Assembly (NCBI GenBank): GCA_949825045.1
Contig: OX463810.1
Span: forward strand, 35,598,201 to 35,662,200
Direction of reading: 5' to 3'
Length of the DNA stretch: 64,000 nt
DNA from: Argyresthia goedartella
Lineage: Eukaryota > Arthropoda > Insecta > Lepidoptera > Argyresthiidae
Shown here: in pieces, positions 10,912 through 23,100 of the stretch
Numbering within the stretch: position 1 is the first letter of the stretch
Layout of the letters: each line of letters starts with the position of its first letter
The notes under the pieces: model-generated
What the model was told of the DNA's origin: nothing
The model's input: only the letters and a program-made list of their open reading frames with translations
The model's database searches: none
Position numbers and translations under genes: made by a program

Positions 10912-11197
10912 TCTGGCTCAACACAGACCTTGCTGTTGATAATTTTGTAATTATTTATTCCAGTTTATTAATCATAACTATTAATTTTTTCATATTTGTA
11001 TTAGTTAAGCACAACCTAGTTTTAAAAGAGATCTAAAAATCAATCTTTGGGAGTTTCTACGCCCTTCTCTCCCACAGTGGTCCAATGTAGAGAAGAGGCA
11101 AAAAACTACTTTGACTTTGACTTTGACTTCGTGCCCACTTTTAGCCAGTTTTGCAGTACTCCATTTCATCAACGCTACGGCCTCCATATAATTGATA

Positions 11198-11415
11198 ACC
11201 CGAATGGCCGAGTTGGCAGTGACTCTGCCTACGAAGCCAAGGGTCCTGGGTTTCGAGTCCCGGTGGGGGCAAATATTTGTTTGATGAGAACGGATGTTTG
11301 TATAATATATAGTATAAGTATAATATTTATCTATATAAGTATGTGTATCGTTGTACCAAGATACAGGGAATCCTAGTTTAGGGCTAGATCAATGTGTGTA
11401 AATAGTGCCTAAGTT
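11198..11415 (+). repeat. tRNA-derived SINE, family A, copy 2
   Basis: Plus-strand copy: gaatggccgagttggcagtga head, tttcgagtcccggtgggggc B box, caaatatttgtttgatgag, then ccaagatacagggaatcctag and aatagtg near the end. It directly follows the LINE 3' end. Confidence 0.85.
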
Positions 11416-11460
11416 ATTATATATTATATAATATACTTAAGATAAATTACTTAGGTATCT

Positions 11461-11552
11461 CATTGGTACATGGTCGGCACCGGTGTTCGAATCTTCACCT
11501 CCTGCGCGAGAAGCGAGCGTAAAACCCCCTAGACCACGGTGTTCGTAATGAT
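11461..11552 (-). repeat. SINE family C head, minus strand
   Basis: On the minus strand it reads accgtggtctaggggg...cgagaagcgagc...ggtgaagattcgaacaccgg, a tRNA-like head related to 30088-30165 and 56812-56880. Confidence 0.6.
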
Positions 11553-12473
11553 CCCTATATTTATGTTTATGCAACAATTTAATCTAGTTATCACGTGAGT
11601 CATATGACCATCTTATTATATGTCTGTGCAAATGACCTGTTTCATGCAGTCTTTAGATTAGCTGTATGTGACAGATTCGTCTGATATGTCACAAACAACT
11701 ATGTGAATTATCTATTCAATAGTGGTTATGGGGACTTCTTGAAACTAGCCTTAATATAATTGGCTAATTGAAACCGTATTTGAGCCCATAGCGATTGTAA
11801 AAGTTTCATGTTTACCCACGATTCAGGGATGACTGATTTGTTTCAAATCGCTTTACAAGTTTGGGAGGTATTAACAAACCAAGAGTGAAGATGGGGATGG
11901 GGAAGGTATAAGGCCTGTACATTGCGATGAAAACTTTTTGTTTGTTTTATGTTTCGATCCCTCCGTCTCCGTTTTGCAATATCTGTCTATAAATATTTGT
12001 GTTTGGTGAATATTTGTTTGCTATGAACGCACCGGACAAGACCTCGACCTCTTTTGTTACGGCGACGTACGACAATATGAAGCCGGCATCAAAAGCCGCA
12101 AAATCCCGTTGCTGGAAGGAAAATTAGGATAATTTTGCAATTTCCCCGCGGCTGCCTTCGTGACGTCACGAGCCGTGACGTAATATCCGCTCCCGGTAGT
12201 CTTATGCCAATTTAATTTGACAATGCCGATAAATAAGGAGTGGCTCCCAATAATCTTGCAAATAAATTACTTATTTCACACTGTTGTCTCGGTTTACGAG
12301 AGCACGCGTCACACATGCATTCTGGGTACACAATGTAACCCTGAAATAGAATATACACGAACAGCACTGATGATGCAACAGTACACCACATCAAGGTGCC
12401 TTCAAAATATACAGTTGTTGTTTCGTAAAGTTACGAGACTCAGGGACGATAGTTTACGTATTGCGTGTAACTA
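11553..12473. other. Unassigned sequence with a perfect CRE-like palindrome
   Basis: No gene recognised. A perfect 12-bp palindrome, cgtgacgtcacg, lies at 12159-12170, followed 4 bp later by another tgacgt. This matches the CREB/ATF site pattern, but there is no nearby gene to regulate. An 85-codon frame at 12217-12474 has no recognisable features. Confidence 0.4.
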
Positions 12474-12893
12474 AAAAAAACCGGTCAAGTGCGAGTCTAA
12501 ATCGCGCACGAAGGGTTCCGTACCACCGTTCAATGGAAGCGATGGTGTGGAGTGAATAGTTTGGATTTTACACAGCAAAATATTGTTTACAAAGTTATTG
12601 GTGCGGTTACTTTCACACTCCATGTACGTAACCAGGTGCATCCATAAGTTTGTATGTGGTTTTGAAAGAATTGTTGTATGGGAGCCCCCTTAAATATTTC
12701 TTTTATCCTGTTTTTTAGTATTTTTTGTTATAGCGGCAACAGAAATACATAATCTGTGAAAATTTCAACTCTCTAGCTAGCTAGGTTCTTGAGATACAGC
12801 CTGGTGACAGACGGACGGACGGACGGACGGACGGACAGCAAAATCTTAGTAATAGGGTTCCGTTCTTACCCGTTGGGTACGGAACCCCAAAAA
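12474..12893 (+). repeat. Lepidopteran-type 'ggttccg' repeat E, copy 1
   Basis: About 420 bp from aaccggtcaagtgcgagtc to gggtacggaaccccaaaaac. Internal landmarks are agggttccgtaccacc, tatagcggcaacagaaatac, gagatacagcctggtgacag and a run of six cgga units at 12813-12834. Close copies lie at 48845, 54340 and 58348. No coding capacity. The class is uncertain. Confidence 0.8.
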
Positions 12894-12900
12894 CCCTTTG

Positions 12901-13151
12901 TTTGCCAGAGGCAATTATAAGGGGAGCGACATCTTCGGGAGTAAAGTAAAAGGCTTGAGATACGCGCAAATACCAGACTAGACTAGACTACTTTATTATA
13001 GGGAATCCTAGCTTATGTACTAGGTTTGTACATGTTATTAATGACGTGCATGAGATATAGTGCGTGATGAATATAAATATACCTTATCTGTGACGGTCGT
13101 CAACTTATCTTACATTACGTGAAAATATGACTAACATAGTCGACCGGCACA
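12901..13151 (-). repeat. 3' LTR of the minus-strand LTR element, intact
   Basis: On the minus strand it begins TGTGCCGGTCGAC, contains a TATATTTATA-like stretch and AATAAAG, and ends TCTGGCAAA. Comparison with the broken 5' LTR fixes both edges. Flanked on the left by CTTTG. Confidence 0.85.
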
Positions 13152-14444
13152 GATACTCCCCCCTTTAGGGAAAAAAATAAAATGAATGTACTTATAACAA
13201 TGGAAAAAAATCTAAGTTAGATACCATAACAAACTTATATCAACTGCAATAATAACTAGTAGTATTTTAATAAACATAAAACCAGATCTTAATTGTGCAT
13301 ACTTTAACTAAATCTATTTTTATATACATATATAAGGAAAGTTATTGTTAAACAAAACTAGACAGTAATAGCGCATACTTCAACTTAATCTAAAGTTAAT
13401 TCTTACACGAATCTATAAAAATAAAGGAACTACGGTTATGTGGATTCTACATAAGTTTCAAGAATTACTTAATATTTACCTACAGGCAAGTCTTGTGTCT
13501 GGCCGCACACTACACAAAATAAACTAAAAACTGGAAAACAGAAAAACACTAGGGAAATGGGGCTTCGCGGTTAGTAAACTAAACTAACCTATAACTGGAA
13601 AAGATCCGCAGGAGAGTCGTCTGATGCTGCAGCCACCCATGTTTTTTTTCAGGAATCGATGAGTCAATTTACGTCGCACGTCGTTGAAGTTGTTATCACT
13701 GTTTGTTTATAATTGCGACCGTACCTACACAAGGATGATTGTGCTGAATCAGCGTCAGCATTAAATCTGTAACCTTGGCTGTAGGCAGTCAATGATCTCG
13801 TACGTCATATGTACGTGCGTGCTCTTCACTCTTGAGTGAATATTAAGTTGCCGATTGATGAAATTTGTGTGCCTAAAAATCTTGGGATTTGGCAACATAG
13901 GGCACATCTTGTACACCAATCGTTTATATATAAATATATATCTCTCTCTCTCTTCAGTGATTTGATTATTTTTCGTGCGATGTTCTTCCTGGATGATTTC
14001 AATATTCGTTGAATTAGGTATATCGATGATGTTTCAATACTCTTCTGGGGGCTGGAACGGCTTCCTATCTCTTGAACTCGAAAAGCTGCTTGCTGTGAAT
14101 GAATTTGCCGACGCGTTCGTTTCAGCTGGTGCGAGCTCCATTTTGATAAATCAGCAGTCGGCTGACTATCGGTTCATTATTCTTGCGGTATCTTGAGTTC
14201 GATGCGGGAATTCAAATCTGGTCCGGTCATGGCTTGCTTGATGTCGTCTTGGTTTGGGTGGGGTCTTGATTATGGAGTTCTGCAGCGTGGTTTGAAATAG
14301 GTATGCAGAAGTCGGGGCTCGGCGATCTTGGACGAAGTGCTTCTTGCTTGCACTTCTAAGGTGGCAGCACATGGAGTTTTCTTCGCGGCTGGGTCCATGC
14401 TGCTATTACCGAAGGTTGCTGATGTTCAAAAGTCGGGTCACCAC
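13152..14444 (-). other. Internal region of the non-autonomous LTR element
   Basis: 1293 bp between the LTRs. Next to the 3' LTR is a purine run (13156-13166 on the plus strand reads as its complement). The rest is AT-rich on the left and more balanced near the primer site. Minus-strand frames are short (the longest is about 68 codons at 14166-14372) and show no Gag, protease or RT motif. A short tct repeat lies near 13940. Confidence 0.7.
14426..14443 (-). other. Putative primer binding site of the LTR element
   Basis: Read on the minus strand it is TGGTGACCCGACTTTTGA, one base after the LTR end. TGG is the complement of the tRNA CCA end. I cannot name the tRNA. Confidence 0.6.
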
Positions 14445-14645
14445 TTTGCCAGAGGCAATTATAAGGAGAGCGGCATCTTCGGGAGTAAAGTAAAAGGCTT
14501 GAGATGCGCGCAAATACGAGACTATACTAGACTACTTTATTATAGGGAATCCTAGCTTATATACTAGGTTGGTACATGTTATTAATGCCTTCTCAAGAAT
14601 AACGGTCGCTCAGCGAAGCTGAATTCTCTTGTAAGTTCATTTAAC

Positions 14646-16937
14646 ATGCATATCCTTCCTCTAGAGGCCACTCACTTTCAACCACACTGCACCCCCTCTC
14701 TTCTAGATCTAATGATTACTTCTGACATGTCTAAGGTTGCTGCGCACGGCCAACTTAACGCCCCTTTCTCCTATCACAATCTTATTTACCTCTCTTATAA
14801 GATAAAGCCTCCCAAGCGTGCAGCTAAATTCCTTGACATTCGTAGCTTCAAGGGCATGGATATAACCTCCCTTAATTCAGACGCCTCTTCTGTCGACTGG
14901 TCGCCTGTCTACGGTAGTGAGACCATTGATGACAAAGTACGGATCTTCAACTCTATTGTCCTGAGCTTGTTTGATAAGCATGCTCCGGTCAAGAGGGTTA
15001 GAGTTAAGCATCTCCCTGCACCATGGCTTACTGACACCATTAAGGGTCTGATAGCTAAGAGAAACCGTGCCAAGTCTAGATATAAGAGGGATCCGACCGA
15101 TGAGAATCCTTTAATTTTCAAACGCCTCCTTAATCGTTGCACTCGCCTGTGTCGTGATTCTAAACGCCGTCATATCTACGAATGTATCGAGAGCTATACT
15201 CCAGCACAGGTCTGGAAGTTCCTGAAGACCCTTGGTGTTGGTAAGTCCCGGGACTTGGCAGCCGGAAATGTCGATCTCCGGGGTCTCAATAGTTTCTTTG
15301 CAACTCCCCCTGTCGCGATGGACCCCCTCGTCAAGGATGCAACCCTTCGTAACCTACGGTCCAAGGCAACAGCCCTCAACTCAGCATTTAATTTCATCCC
15401 TGCCGGAATCGGCGCAGTAAGGAGGGCAATACTAGCAATCTCGTCGAAGGCCATAGGTGAGGACAAGATCTGTTCTCAGATGATAACAACTATCATTGAT
15501 GTTCTGTTACCTCACATCACCCACATAATTAATGTGTCGCTTGACCAATGTTGCTACCCCAGCCAGTGGAAATTGGCACTTGTGATTCCCCTCCCCAAAA
15601 CGTCCAATCCCGCCTCCTTTAAAGATTTCCGTCCCATTTCTATTCTGCCTATCCTCTCCAAAGTCCTGGAATCAATTGTTCACTCCCAACTCTCCTCCTA
15701 CCTTTCCTCAAAAATGTTACTGAATCTCCACCAATCAGGTTTCAGGCCGGGTAACAGCACTACCACAGCACTGCTCAAAGTCACTGACGACATTCAATTA
15801 GCTATGGATCAAAAGCAGCTTACGGTCCTTACACTGCTTGATTTCAGTAGCGCCTTCAACTGCGTCGATTTCGATATACTAGTTGAAATTTTAAAGTCAC
15901 TTAATGTCTCCTCGCACTCTGCTCGCTGGTTTGACTCCTACCTGAGAGACCGCCAGCAACGCATTAAGTCTGAGGAGATCTCAACGGACTGGTGTGATCT
16001 CTCCGCAGGTGTTCCGCAGGGAGGCATCCTTTCTCCTCTCCTCTTCTCGGTATTCATTAACTCCATCTCTGACGTTTTTACCTCTTCTTATCATCTGTAC
16101 GCAGATGACCTTCAAATATATCGGCCACTCCGTGTGATGTGAATCTGACAGTAGAGGCGTTGAACGCTGATCTCGATAACATCAGGAAATGGGCTACCTC
16201 ATATGGTCTGCTTGTCAACCCGGGCAAATCGCAGGCCATGATTTTGGGTACTCGTCACTCTCATAACCTAGTTCTGAAAATGCCCGTCGACCCTATAGTG
16301 TATGATGGTAACATAATTTCATTCAGCGAGAAGGCCAAGAATCTTGGGGTTGTATTTGATAAATTGTTGTCCTGGTCGCCCCATGTTTGTGAGGTCAGCA
16401 GGCGAGTCTTTGCGTCATTTCACTCCCTACGGACATTGCAGCACTTCCTGCCGCAGCAGACTAAAATCACCCTTGCCCAGTCCCTCCTACTACCTTTAAT
16501 CGACTATGCGGATGTTTGCTGGATCGGTGCGAACGAAGAACAACTGGACAAACTCGAACAACTTCAAAACCTCGGGATTCGGTTTGACTTCGGGCTGCGC
16601 AAGTATGACCATGTCTCACAGTATCGCAAGGATTTGGGGTGGCTTCCGATCCGATTTCGTCGTGATATGCACGTTCTCTCCTATCTGTTCAACATTTTGC
16701 GAAATCCCCTCATATCTTCGAGAACGTTTCGAGTTTATTTCCTCCAGGCATAGCAACCGGAGATCCCACACGATGTCTCTTCTTTCTACTCCTCGGCATA
16801 ACACTGCCGCTTACAAACACTCGTTTAGGTTAACGGCGATCCGACTGTGGAACGCACTTCCCTGCGCTATTAGAGATAGTCCCTCAATTTTCACTTTTAA
16901 GACAAGATTGAAAGAGCATTTCCTTTCTCTTTCGTGA
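14646..16937 (+). pseudogene. LINE ORF2: endonuclease tail and reverse transcriptase, two frameshifts
   Basis: The frame opens in the endonuclease tail (SLLDLMITSD...APFSYHNLIYLSYKI), where the usual SDH motif reads SYH. A linker and then RT follow: PLPKTSNPASFKDFRPIS, motif A LLDFSSAFNCVDFD, motif B GVPQGGILSPLLFSVFIN, motif C YADDLQIY. A 4-bp loss near 16130, compared with the copy at 3767-5238, shifts the frame; it resumes at 16139 (NLTVEALNADLDN). A second shift near 16710 moves the C-terminal segment to the frame ending at 16937 (RLWNALPCAIRDSPS...HFLSLS). Without these breaks it would encode the polymerase of a target-primed retrotransposon. Confidence 0.88.
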
Positions 16938-17093
16938 TAGGTACTTTTATATATGTATATATATGTAGTATATGTTTGATATATGTTTTATTTTTTGCTT
17001 TTGTATTTTATTTAGTGTAAATCATTTACTATATCATTTATTTTATTTTCAGTCATTATTTTTTTATTATATCATTTATTATGTTTTAGTTGT

Positions 17094-17635
17094 TGTTTAA
17101 TATTTATGCTTCGGAACGCACCCTTTTCGTTGCGCGACTCGGACCGCGAGTGATCGGAACGGAACTAGCAGCTGTCACTTGTATAGAAACGTGATGACGA
17201 GTTAGAGGTTACTTTTTTGCACATGGCATTCGGGCCTTGGCTGTATTTTTATTAGTAATAATTGTCTAACCCAGGTGTCGGGCCTGTTCGGAGTGTTAAT
17301 TTGTAATAATCATCACTGAACAATCGTCCAATCGTCGGGAAATAAGTAGATTCACGTCATCGGAGTGAGTGCTTCGTGTTGTGAAGGGACGAAGTGATTC
17401 GGGGATCAATTCGTCGCATTCGGACAGCGAACCTTTGTGTCGGCAAGCAACACGACGGCGACAGCATCGGGCTACGACGAGAGTAAGATTCGACTCCTCT
17501 CCCCCCACCCTTGTGCTCCTCATCCCGTATTCCTGCCTCGAATTGAGCTTTCGAATTCCGGTCCACGGCGTCATAGGTGAAAACCAACCCTACCAAGATT
17601 CCACGCCCTGTCGGTTAAGGCGTGGAATTTAATCA
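17094..17635 (+). repeat. 5' LTR of BEL/Pao copy 2
   Basis: 542 bp from tgtttaatatttatgc to gtggaatttaatca. The last 40 bp include a hairpin ttccacgcc...ggcgtggaa (stem 9 bp). The next bases, ttttggtagcaggcgcgg, form a primer-site-like start; I could not match it to a tRNA. This LTR is about 260 bp longer than its partner at 23611. Confidence 0.9.
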
Positions 17636-18313
17636 TTTTGGTAGCAGGCGCGGTTTCCTAGTAGGAAATCGATTCACGGACGGTTGTAGGGTTGTTTTTT
17701 TGCCACATTGTAGTTGGGAGAAAAGGGTATCTCAGATTGGTCGGCAATCAGTTTGTGAGTGAGTCTTGTGGTCGGTATACCACAATTAAAGTGCATTTTC
17801 GGTTAGTGAACGTATAATTGACGATTTAGTTAATAATTATTATAAAGTTGTAGTCGGAAACTACTCGGTGTGCATAAGGAACAGTCATTCGGTCGGACTA
17901 TAGTATTGCAGTCGGGTTCCATAGTATTGCAGTGTTATTTCGGATTACAGAGCAGGGTCAGGCTATTTAAGGGGTATTAAGCTGATTTTGCTGACCTCAA
18001 AAGAAGTGTGGGTCATATCGGAGGGGCCACTTCTAGAAAAATAGTTTTTTTTTTATAATACCTTTTTGTGTGTTATTTGTATTGTACCATATGGTGGCAT
18101 TCTCTAATTGATTTAGAGTGTATAGTTATAAGGTGTATGTCCACAGGGCGACCATATTAAATATTTTTTAGGATTTAATTGTTTTAGTGGTTGCCTTAGT
18201 TTTGACAACTTAGTTTTAATTTCTGTGCCCAGCGCTGACGGGCAAGTGCTGGTCTCTGGCTATACTTAGTTCGGTAGTGAAGTATAAGACCAGAATCTAT
18301 TAAATCGGTAAAC
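17636..18313 (+). other. Untranslated leader of BEL/Pao copy 2
   Basis: Runs from the primer-site-like region to the Gag ATG. The part 17870-18026 is shared with copy 1 (1-166). The part 18027-18357 is missing there. Confidence 0.7.
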
Positions 18314-20129
18314 ATGGCACCTTCGCCCTTGACGGTACTGCGGCATGGTGTCCGTGAGGAAATGAGATGGCTCGCCCATACTCATAAGTATGTGGAGCGA
18401 CCAGATATGGATGATGTCCTGCTCAAGCGTGTGGAGGACGCAATGACACGCGTTGGGAAGGTGTGTCGGCTTGCTGCGGAGGCTGAAGCTCTCGGGCTTA
18501 CTGATGAAGCCTCGGTGGCTGCAGTGAAACAGCTCTGCGCGGATGCTGACCAAGCGATGGAATGCTTGGGTGACATCGAGCGTCGCGCGGAGAAAATTAA
18601 GCGGTCACGAAGGAATGACCGTGGGGAGGGTAACGGAGACCCATCCCCGAAGGGTGTTGTTGGACGGCTGCCACACCTGGAGATTCCGGCCTTCAGTGGG
18701 GCAATTGATGAGTGGCCGGCCTTCATCAATTTATTTGATAGCTTGGTCCACGGTCGGGACGACCTGGACAACGCCTACAAGTTGGCCCGACTATTGATGG
18801 CTCTGCGGGGTGAACCGAAGGAGTTGTTCGGTCACCTAACGGTCACGGCGGGCAATTATGAGATAGCCAGGTCCATATTGTTTGACCGCTACCAACACAA
18901 ACGGCGGTTGTTTGATGCGCAGCTGGGGAAGTTGTTTAGCATCCCTAAAGTAACCCGGGATGTTGACATCCGAGTACAGGTGCTCAACTCTGTGCTGGTG
19001 GCCACGAAGGCCCTTCAGAACCTTGGTCTTCCGGTAGACCAATGGTCATACATTGTTTTGTATATGGTTTTGTCACGGTTGCCTGCAGCTGTTCAAAGTC
19101 GGTTTGAACAGCTGCATGGGGGCTGTTCGGCACGGAACTGCCCACGCTCGTCCAATTGAAGGATTTTTTGGAGGGTGAACGCAGGCGATGTGACACACTG
19201 GACACGGAGGCCAGTGTGCAGCGCCAACCCGCGCGGATGCGGGAGGGGCCGCGCCCCCCGCCCCCACGGGGGGTGGGCGGTCGAAACAATTTGGCGTTTT
19301 GAATGCCGCGCCGTCAGGTGACGGCTGTGTGCACTGCGACAGTGCCGGTCATGACATGACCAGTTGCGCCAAATTTAAGGCGCTCGGGGTAGCTGCCCGC
19401 AGGAAGATAGTCTTCCGCCACCGATTGTGTTTCGGTTGTTTGGGGCCGCACACGCTGAGCGAGTGCTCGCGCGCGTTCCCCTGTGAGTGCTGTGGTGGCA
19501 AGCACCACATAGTGTTGTGCCTGAATCGGTCAGGCCCTTCGGACGGTCACCAGGGCCGGACTCAGGTTGGTCGGCCACAGGGCCCAACCAGGGCCGGACC
19601 CAGTCCCCCTCCGGGCAACGGGAGTCACCAACGGGGTGACTGGGGTACCCGTGGACGGGACCCCCCCCGAGGGGAAGGGGGCAGCGCGGGGGGTAACATG
19701 CGGGATAGCCGGGGTTCGGTCGCCACTGTCCACGGTCAGCGAGGACTTCGGGCCGCTGGCTCACCGCGTGTTACGGGCGGGTGTCAGATGACACCTATGA
19801 GTGGCGCGAAGGCTGGGAGCCCACCACCTTCTGCGCTACCCTGCCCGTTGCTCTGGGAGGCGAACAGGGAGGTGAACAGTCGGATGTCGCTGCCATTCCT
19901 AGAGCGCCCCAGGTTGGATCCGCTCTCCCCCATCCATCCACGGTGGCCACCGGGCACACCGTACACCTTCCGGTATGGTCGGATACCGGGACAGCGAGGG
20001 GCCTGTTATGCGGGTTGGGACCCCTTGATGTACATACGGTCTGATATGATACCGGCATATCAGCAGCCGAGTTACTCCACGGCCGACGGAGGTCTCAGCG
20101 GGTTCGGATCCCGTGGAGGTTCCCGCTAG
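18314..20129 (+). pseudogene. BEL/Pao copy 2 Gag, two indels and a terminal TAG
   Basis: ATG 18314 begins MAPSPLTVLRHG and gives 270 or so codons of the Gag body (LEIPAFSGAIDEWPAFINLF, typical of the Pao Gag domain). Against copy 1, a +2 change near 19128 and a -1 change in the G run near 19275 move the frame. From 19299 the new frame encodes two zinc knuckles (CVHCDSAGHDMTSC; ECCGGKHHIVLC) and a proline/glycine-rich tail that ends at TAG 20127. The next Pol frame is in phase with this one, so the TAG is the only barrier there. Gag would coat element RNA in cytoplasmic particles. Confidence 0.85.
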
Positions 20130-20174
20130 GGACACGCCGCCCACTTACAGGGTGCCGCCACTCCACAGACGGTC

Positions 20175-23100
20175 ATGCTCCCCACCGCCTCGGTGATAGC
20201 GTGGAGTTCGGACGGCAAATCATGTGTGGCACGAGCACTATTGGACTCGGGGGCCCAGGGGTGCTTAGTCTCGTACAATCTTGTAAGACGGTTGGGCATT
20301 TCGGTAAGGGAGTATCCACATTCCATTCGGGGAATTGGGAACACGGAAGTCGGTTTCGTTAAGGGAGCGTGTCGGATTGCTCTCTCGTCACGGGTGGATT
20401 CATCGGTGAATCTGACGGTCACGGCATTAGTCATGCCTAATGTGATGGGCTCACACCCTCACGTACGGTTGTCGCCCTCGGTGCGACAGTTGGTCGCTGG
20501 GTTGTCACTGGCTGACCCGGAGTTCGATATTCCGGGCCCAGTAGTCATTTTATTGGGTGTCGATGCCTTGGGATACCTGTTAGTGCCAGGTGTCCACGTG
20601 TTGCAGGCGACTGGTCTGGTTTCGGTCAACACCAGACTGGGCCATGCGGTAATGGGTCCGGTCATGCCGGCTGCCCCACGCCTAGCGACTCGTAGTCCCT
20701 TATTCGGTTCTGTACTCTCGGAGGTGATACAGAAGTTTTGGGAGGTGGAGGAACCACCTACGGTCCGCCGGTTGGACCCGGTTGAAGAAGAGTGTGAACA
20801 GTTTTATCGGAACAATACTGGTCGCCTTCGGTCAGGTCGATTTCTCACACGTCTTCCATTCCGGAGTGATCGCCCACCGCTGGGCAGTTCACACCATGCA
20901 GCCAAGACGCGGCTTCTGTCGATGGAACGACGCATGAAGCGTGACGGGATTTTCCGGCAGAAGTACGTCGACTTCATGCGGGAATACGAGTCGCTCGGCC
21001 ACATGTCGGTTTCGGGTATCGACTGGAAGCGTGAAGACCACTGCTTCCTGCCCCATCACGCGGTCTTGAGGACCCCGGAGGGCAAAATACGGGTAGTGTT
21101 CGATGGATCGGCATCAACATCTAACGGCATGAACCTGAACCAGTGTTTGCATTCAGGGCCGAAGTTGAACCATGACATCGCGGATGTTATCACACGGTTC
21201 CGTCGACACAATGTTGTGTTTGTAGCTGACATCCGGATGATGTTTAGGCAGATGGTCATTCACCCTGACGATAGACGGTATCAGCTGATACTGTTGCGAG
21301 AGAGCCCAGATCAGCCCATAAAGGTGTACGAGCTGAACACCAACACGTACGGGCTACAGTCTAGTCCTTATTTGGAGATCCGCACTCTGCGGGAGTTAGC
21401 GGATCGAGAACGGTTAAATTTCCCTAGAGGAGCAGCAATCCTGGAGCAGGATCTCTACGTGGACGATATCTGTACCGGTGGAAATTCCGTAGAGGAAGCG
21501 CTCGCTCGTCGGGACGAGCTAGTTGAGCTCCTGCATGGGTTTTGCGATGCCTCGGAGAAGGGCTACGGAGCTGCGGTATATCTGCGTACGGTCGACTCCT
21601 CGGGGGAGGTTGATGTGCGGTTGGTCATGGCCAAGAGCAAGGTTGCGCCGTTGCGCACTTGCCTGACCATTCCTAAATTAGAGCTTTCGGGAGCGGCTCT
21701 CCTGACTCGTCTGCTCAACCACACGATGACGGTTCTTCGTGGGTCAATAGCGTTAGAAGATACGGTCTACGCTTGGACGGACAGCCAGATCGTGTTATGC
21801 TGGCTGAAGGCTTCAGTTCACAAGCTGGAGATTTTTGTGGCGAATCGGGTTTCGCAGATTTTGAATTCGGAGGTTCCCTTAATCTGGAGACATGTTCCAG
21901 GGGAAATGAACCCAGCAGACTGTGCGTCTCGTGGGTGTCACGCTCCGGAGTTGGTTGGACATCCCTTGTGGTGGGCTCCAAAATGGTTGACTCAAGCCGA
22001 ATCGGATTGGCCAATGAGTCCACGCGTTACCTCGGCGAACGGCGCCTTGACAGTCGGTGTCTGTACGACGCAACCAGAGCCGGAAGAGGAGTTCAGCCTG
22101 CTGGAACGGTACAGCTCGCTCGACAAGCTGGTCAATGTGACCGCCTGGATCTTCCGATTTGCGCGGAATTGTCGCAATTCTGAGGCGCAACGGGTGCGGA
22201 CACAGGTCCTGACACCACGGGAACGGAACCATGCGTTGTTCGCATTGGTACGGAACGTGCAGACGGTGCACTTTAAGTCCGAACTGGACATTCTGAGACG
22301 CGGACGCGTCCAACTGAAGGGAGCTGTGGCTCGGCTCAACCCTTTTATTGACCCTCAAGGATTGCTGAGGGTAGGAGGTCGGCTGCGGAATGCTAACCTG
22401 CCTTATGCGGCTCGCCACCCGTTGTTACCCACCTGTTGTTGGAAAGGGAAGTTGGTCGAACTGTTGATACAGGATCGACACATTCGGAATGGGCATTTCG
22501 GATGCCACGCCTTGATGGCGTTTCGCCAGCGCGAGTTCTGGATTCTATCGGGAAGACGCTTAGTGCGTAGCGTCGTATTTCGGTGCCTGCCTTGTTATCG
22601 GGCCAAGGCGGCTACGATGCAGCCCCAGATGGGCGATTTGCCCTCGGATAGGGTTAACGAAATCCGGCCCTTTGCGGGTGTCGGAACGGATTTCGCGGGA
22701 CCATTCATGGTCAAGTCTTCACAGCTACGGAACGCCAGATTAGTGAAGGCATACCTGTGCGTCTTCATGTGCTTGGCCACGAAGGCAGTCCACTTGGAGG
22801 TGGTCAGTGACCTCACTACAGAGGCATTTATCGCATGTCTAGATCGGTTCATCTCACGAAGGGGCCTCCCGTCATTAATCCGTTCGGACAACGGCACAAA
22901 TTTTGTCAGAGCCAGGCGATATCTGCAGGAGGTCACTCAATTCCTGAACGGTAACCAGGACGCCATCGGTACGGCTTGCTCCCGACGAGGGATTGACTGG
23001 GTTTGCAGTCCGCCGGGATGTCCTCATTGGGGAGGAATTTTTGAGGCTGCGGTTAAATCGGCTAAGTCGCACCTGACCAGGATCATCGGTGAGACCTCTC

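Larger units (their letters stand above)
9612..11130 (+). mobile_element. Internally deleted LINE with (TTTGAC)n tail
   Basis: The order is the end of ORF1 (9617-10108), the start of ORF2 (10156), a junction near 10400 that jumps from the endonuclease to the C-terminal part of RT, a 3' UTR containing ctcccacagtggtccaatgtag, and a tail of tttgac repeats ending near 11130. The same 3' half recurs at 50280-51090 and 61843-62180. The junction contains tacgctgttag, which also occurs in the fuller relative at 50130, so it is a microhomology deletion. Confidence 0.8.

Noticed and set aside
13152..14444. Hidden gag or pol gene in the short LTR element
   Set aside because: No frame above about 75 codons and no zinc-knuckle, DTG/DSG or YxDD motif on the minus strand.
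18027..22001. Copy 1 of BEL/Pao as a retrotransposed spliced RNA
   Set aside because: None of the three missing segments can be aligned to have GT and AG ends; one junction has filler bases and one has CGG microhomology.
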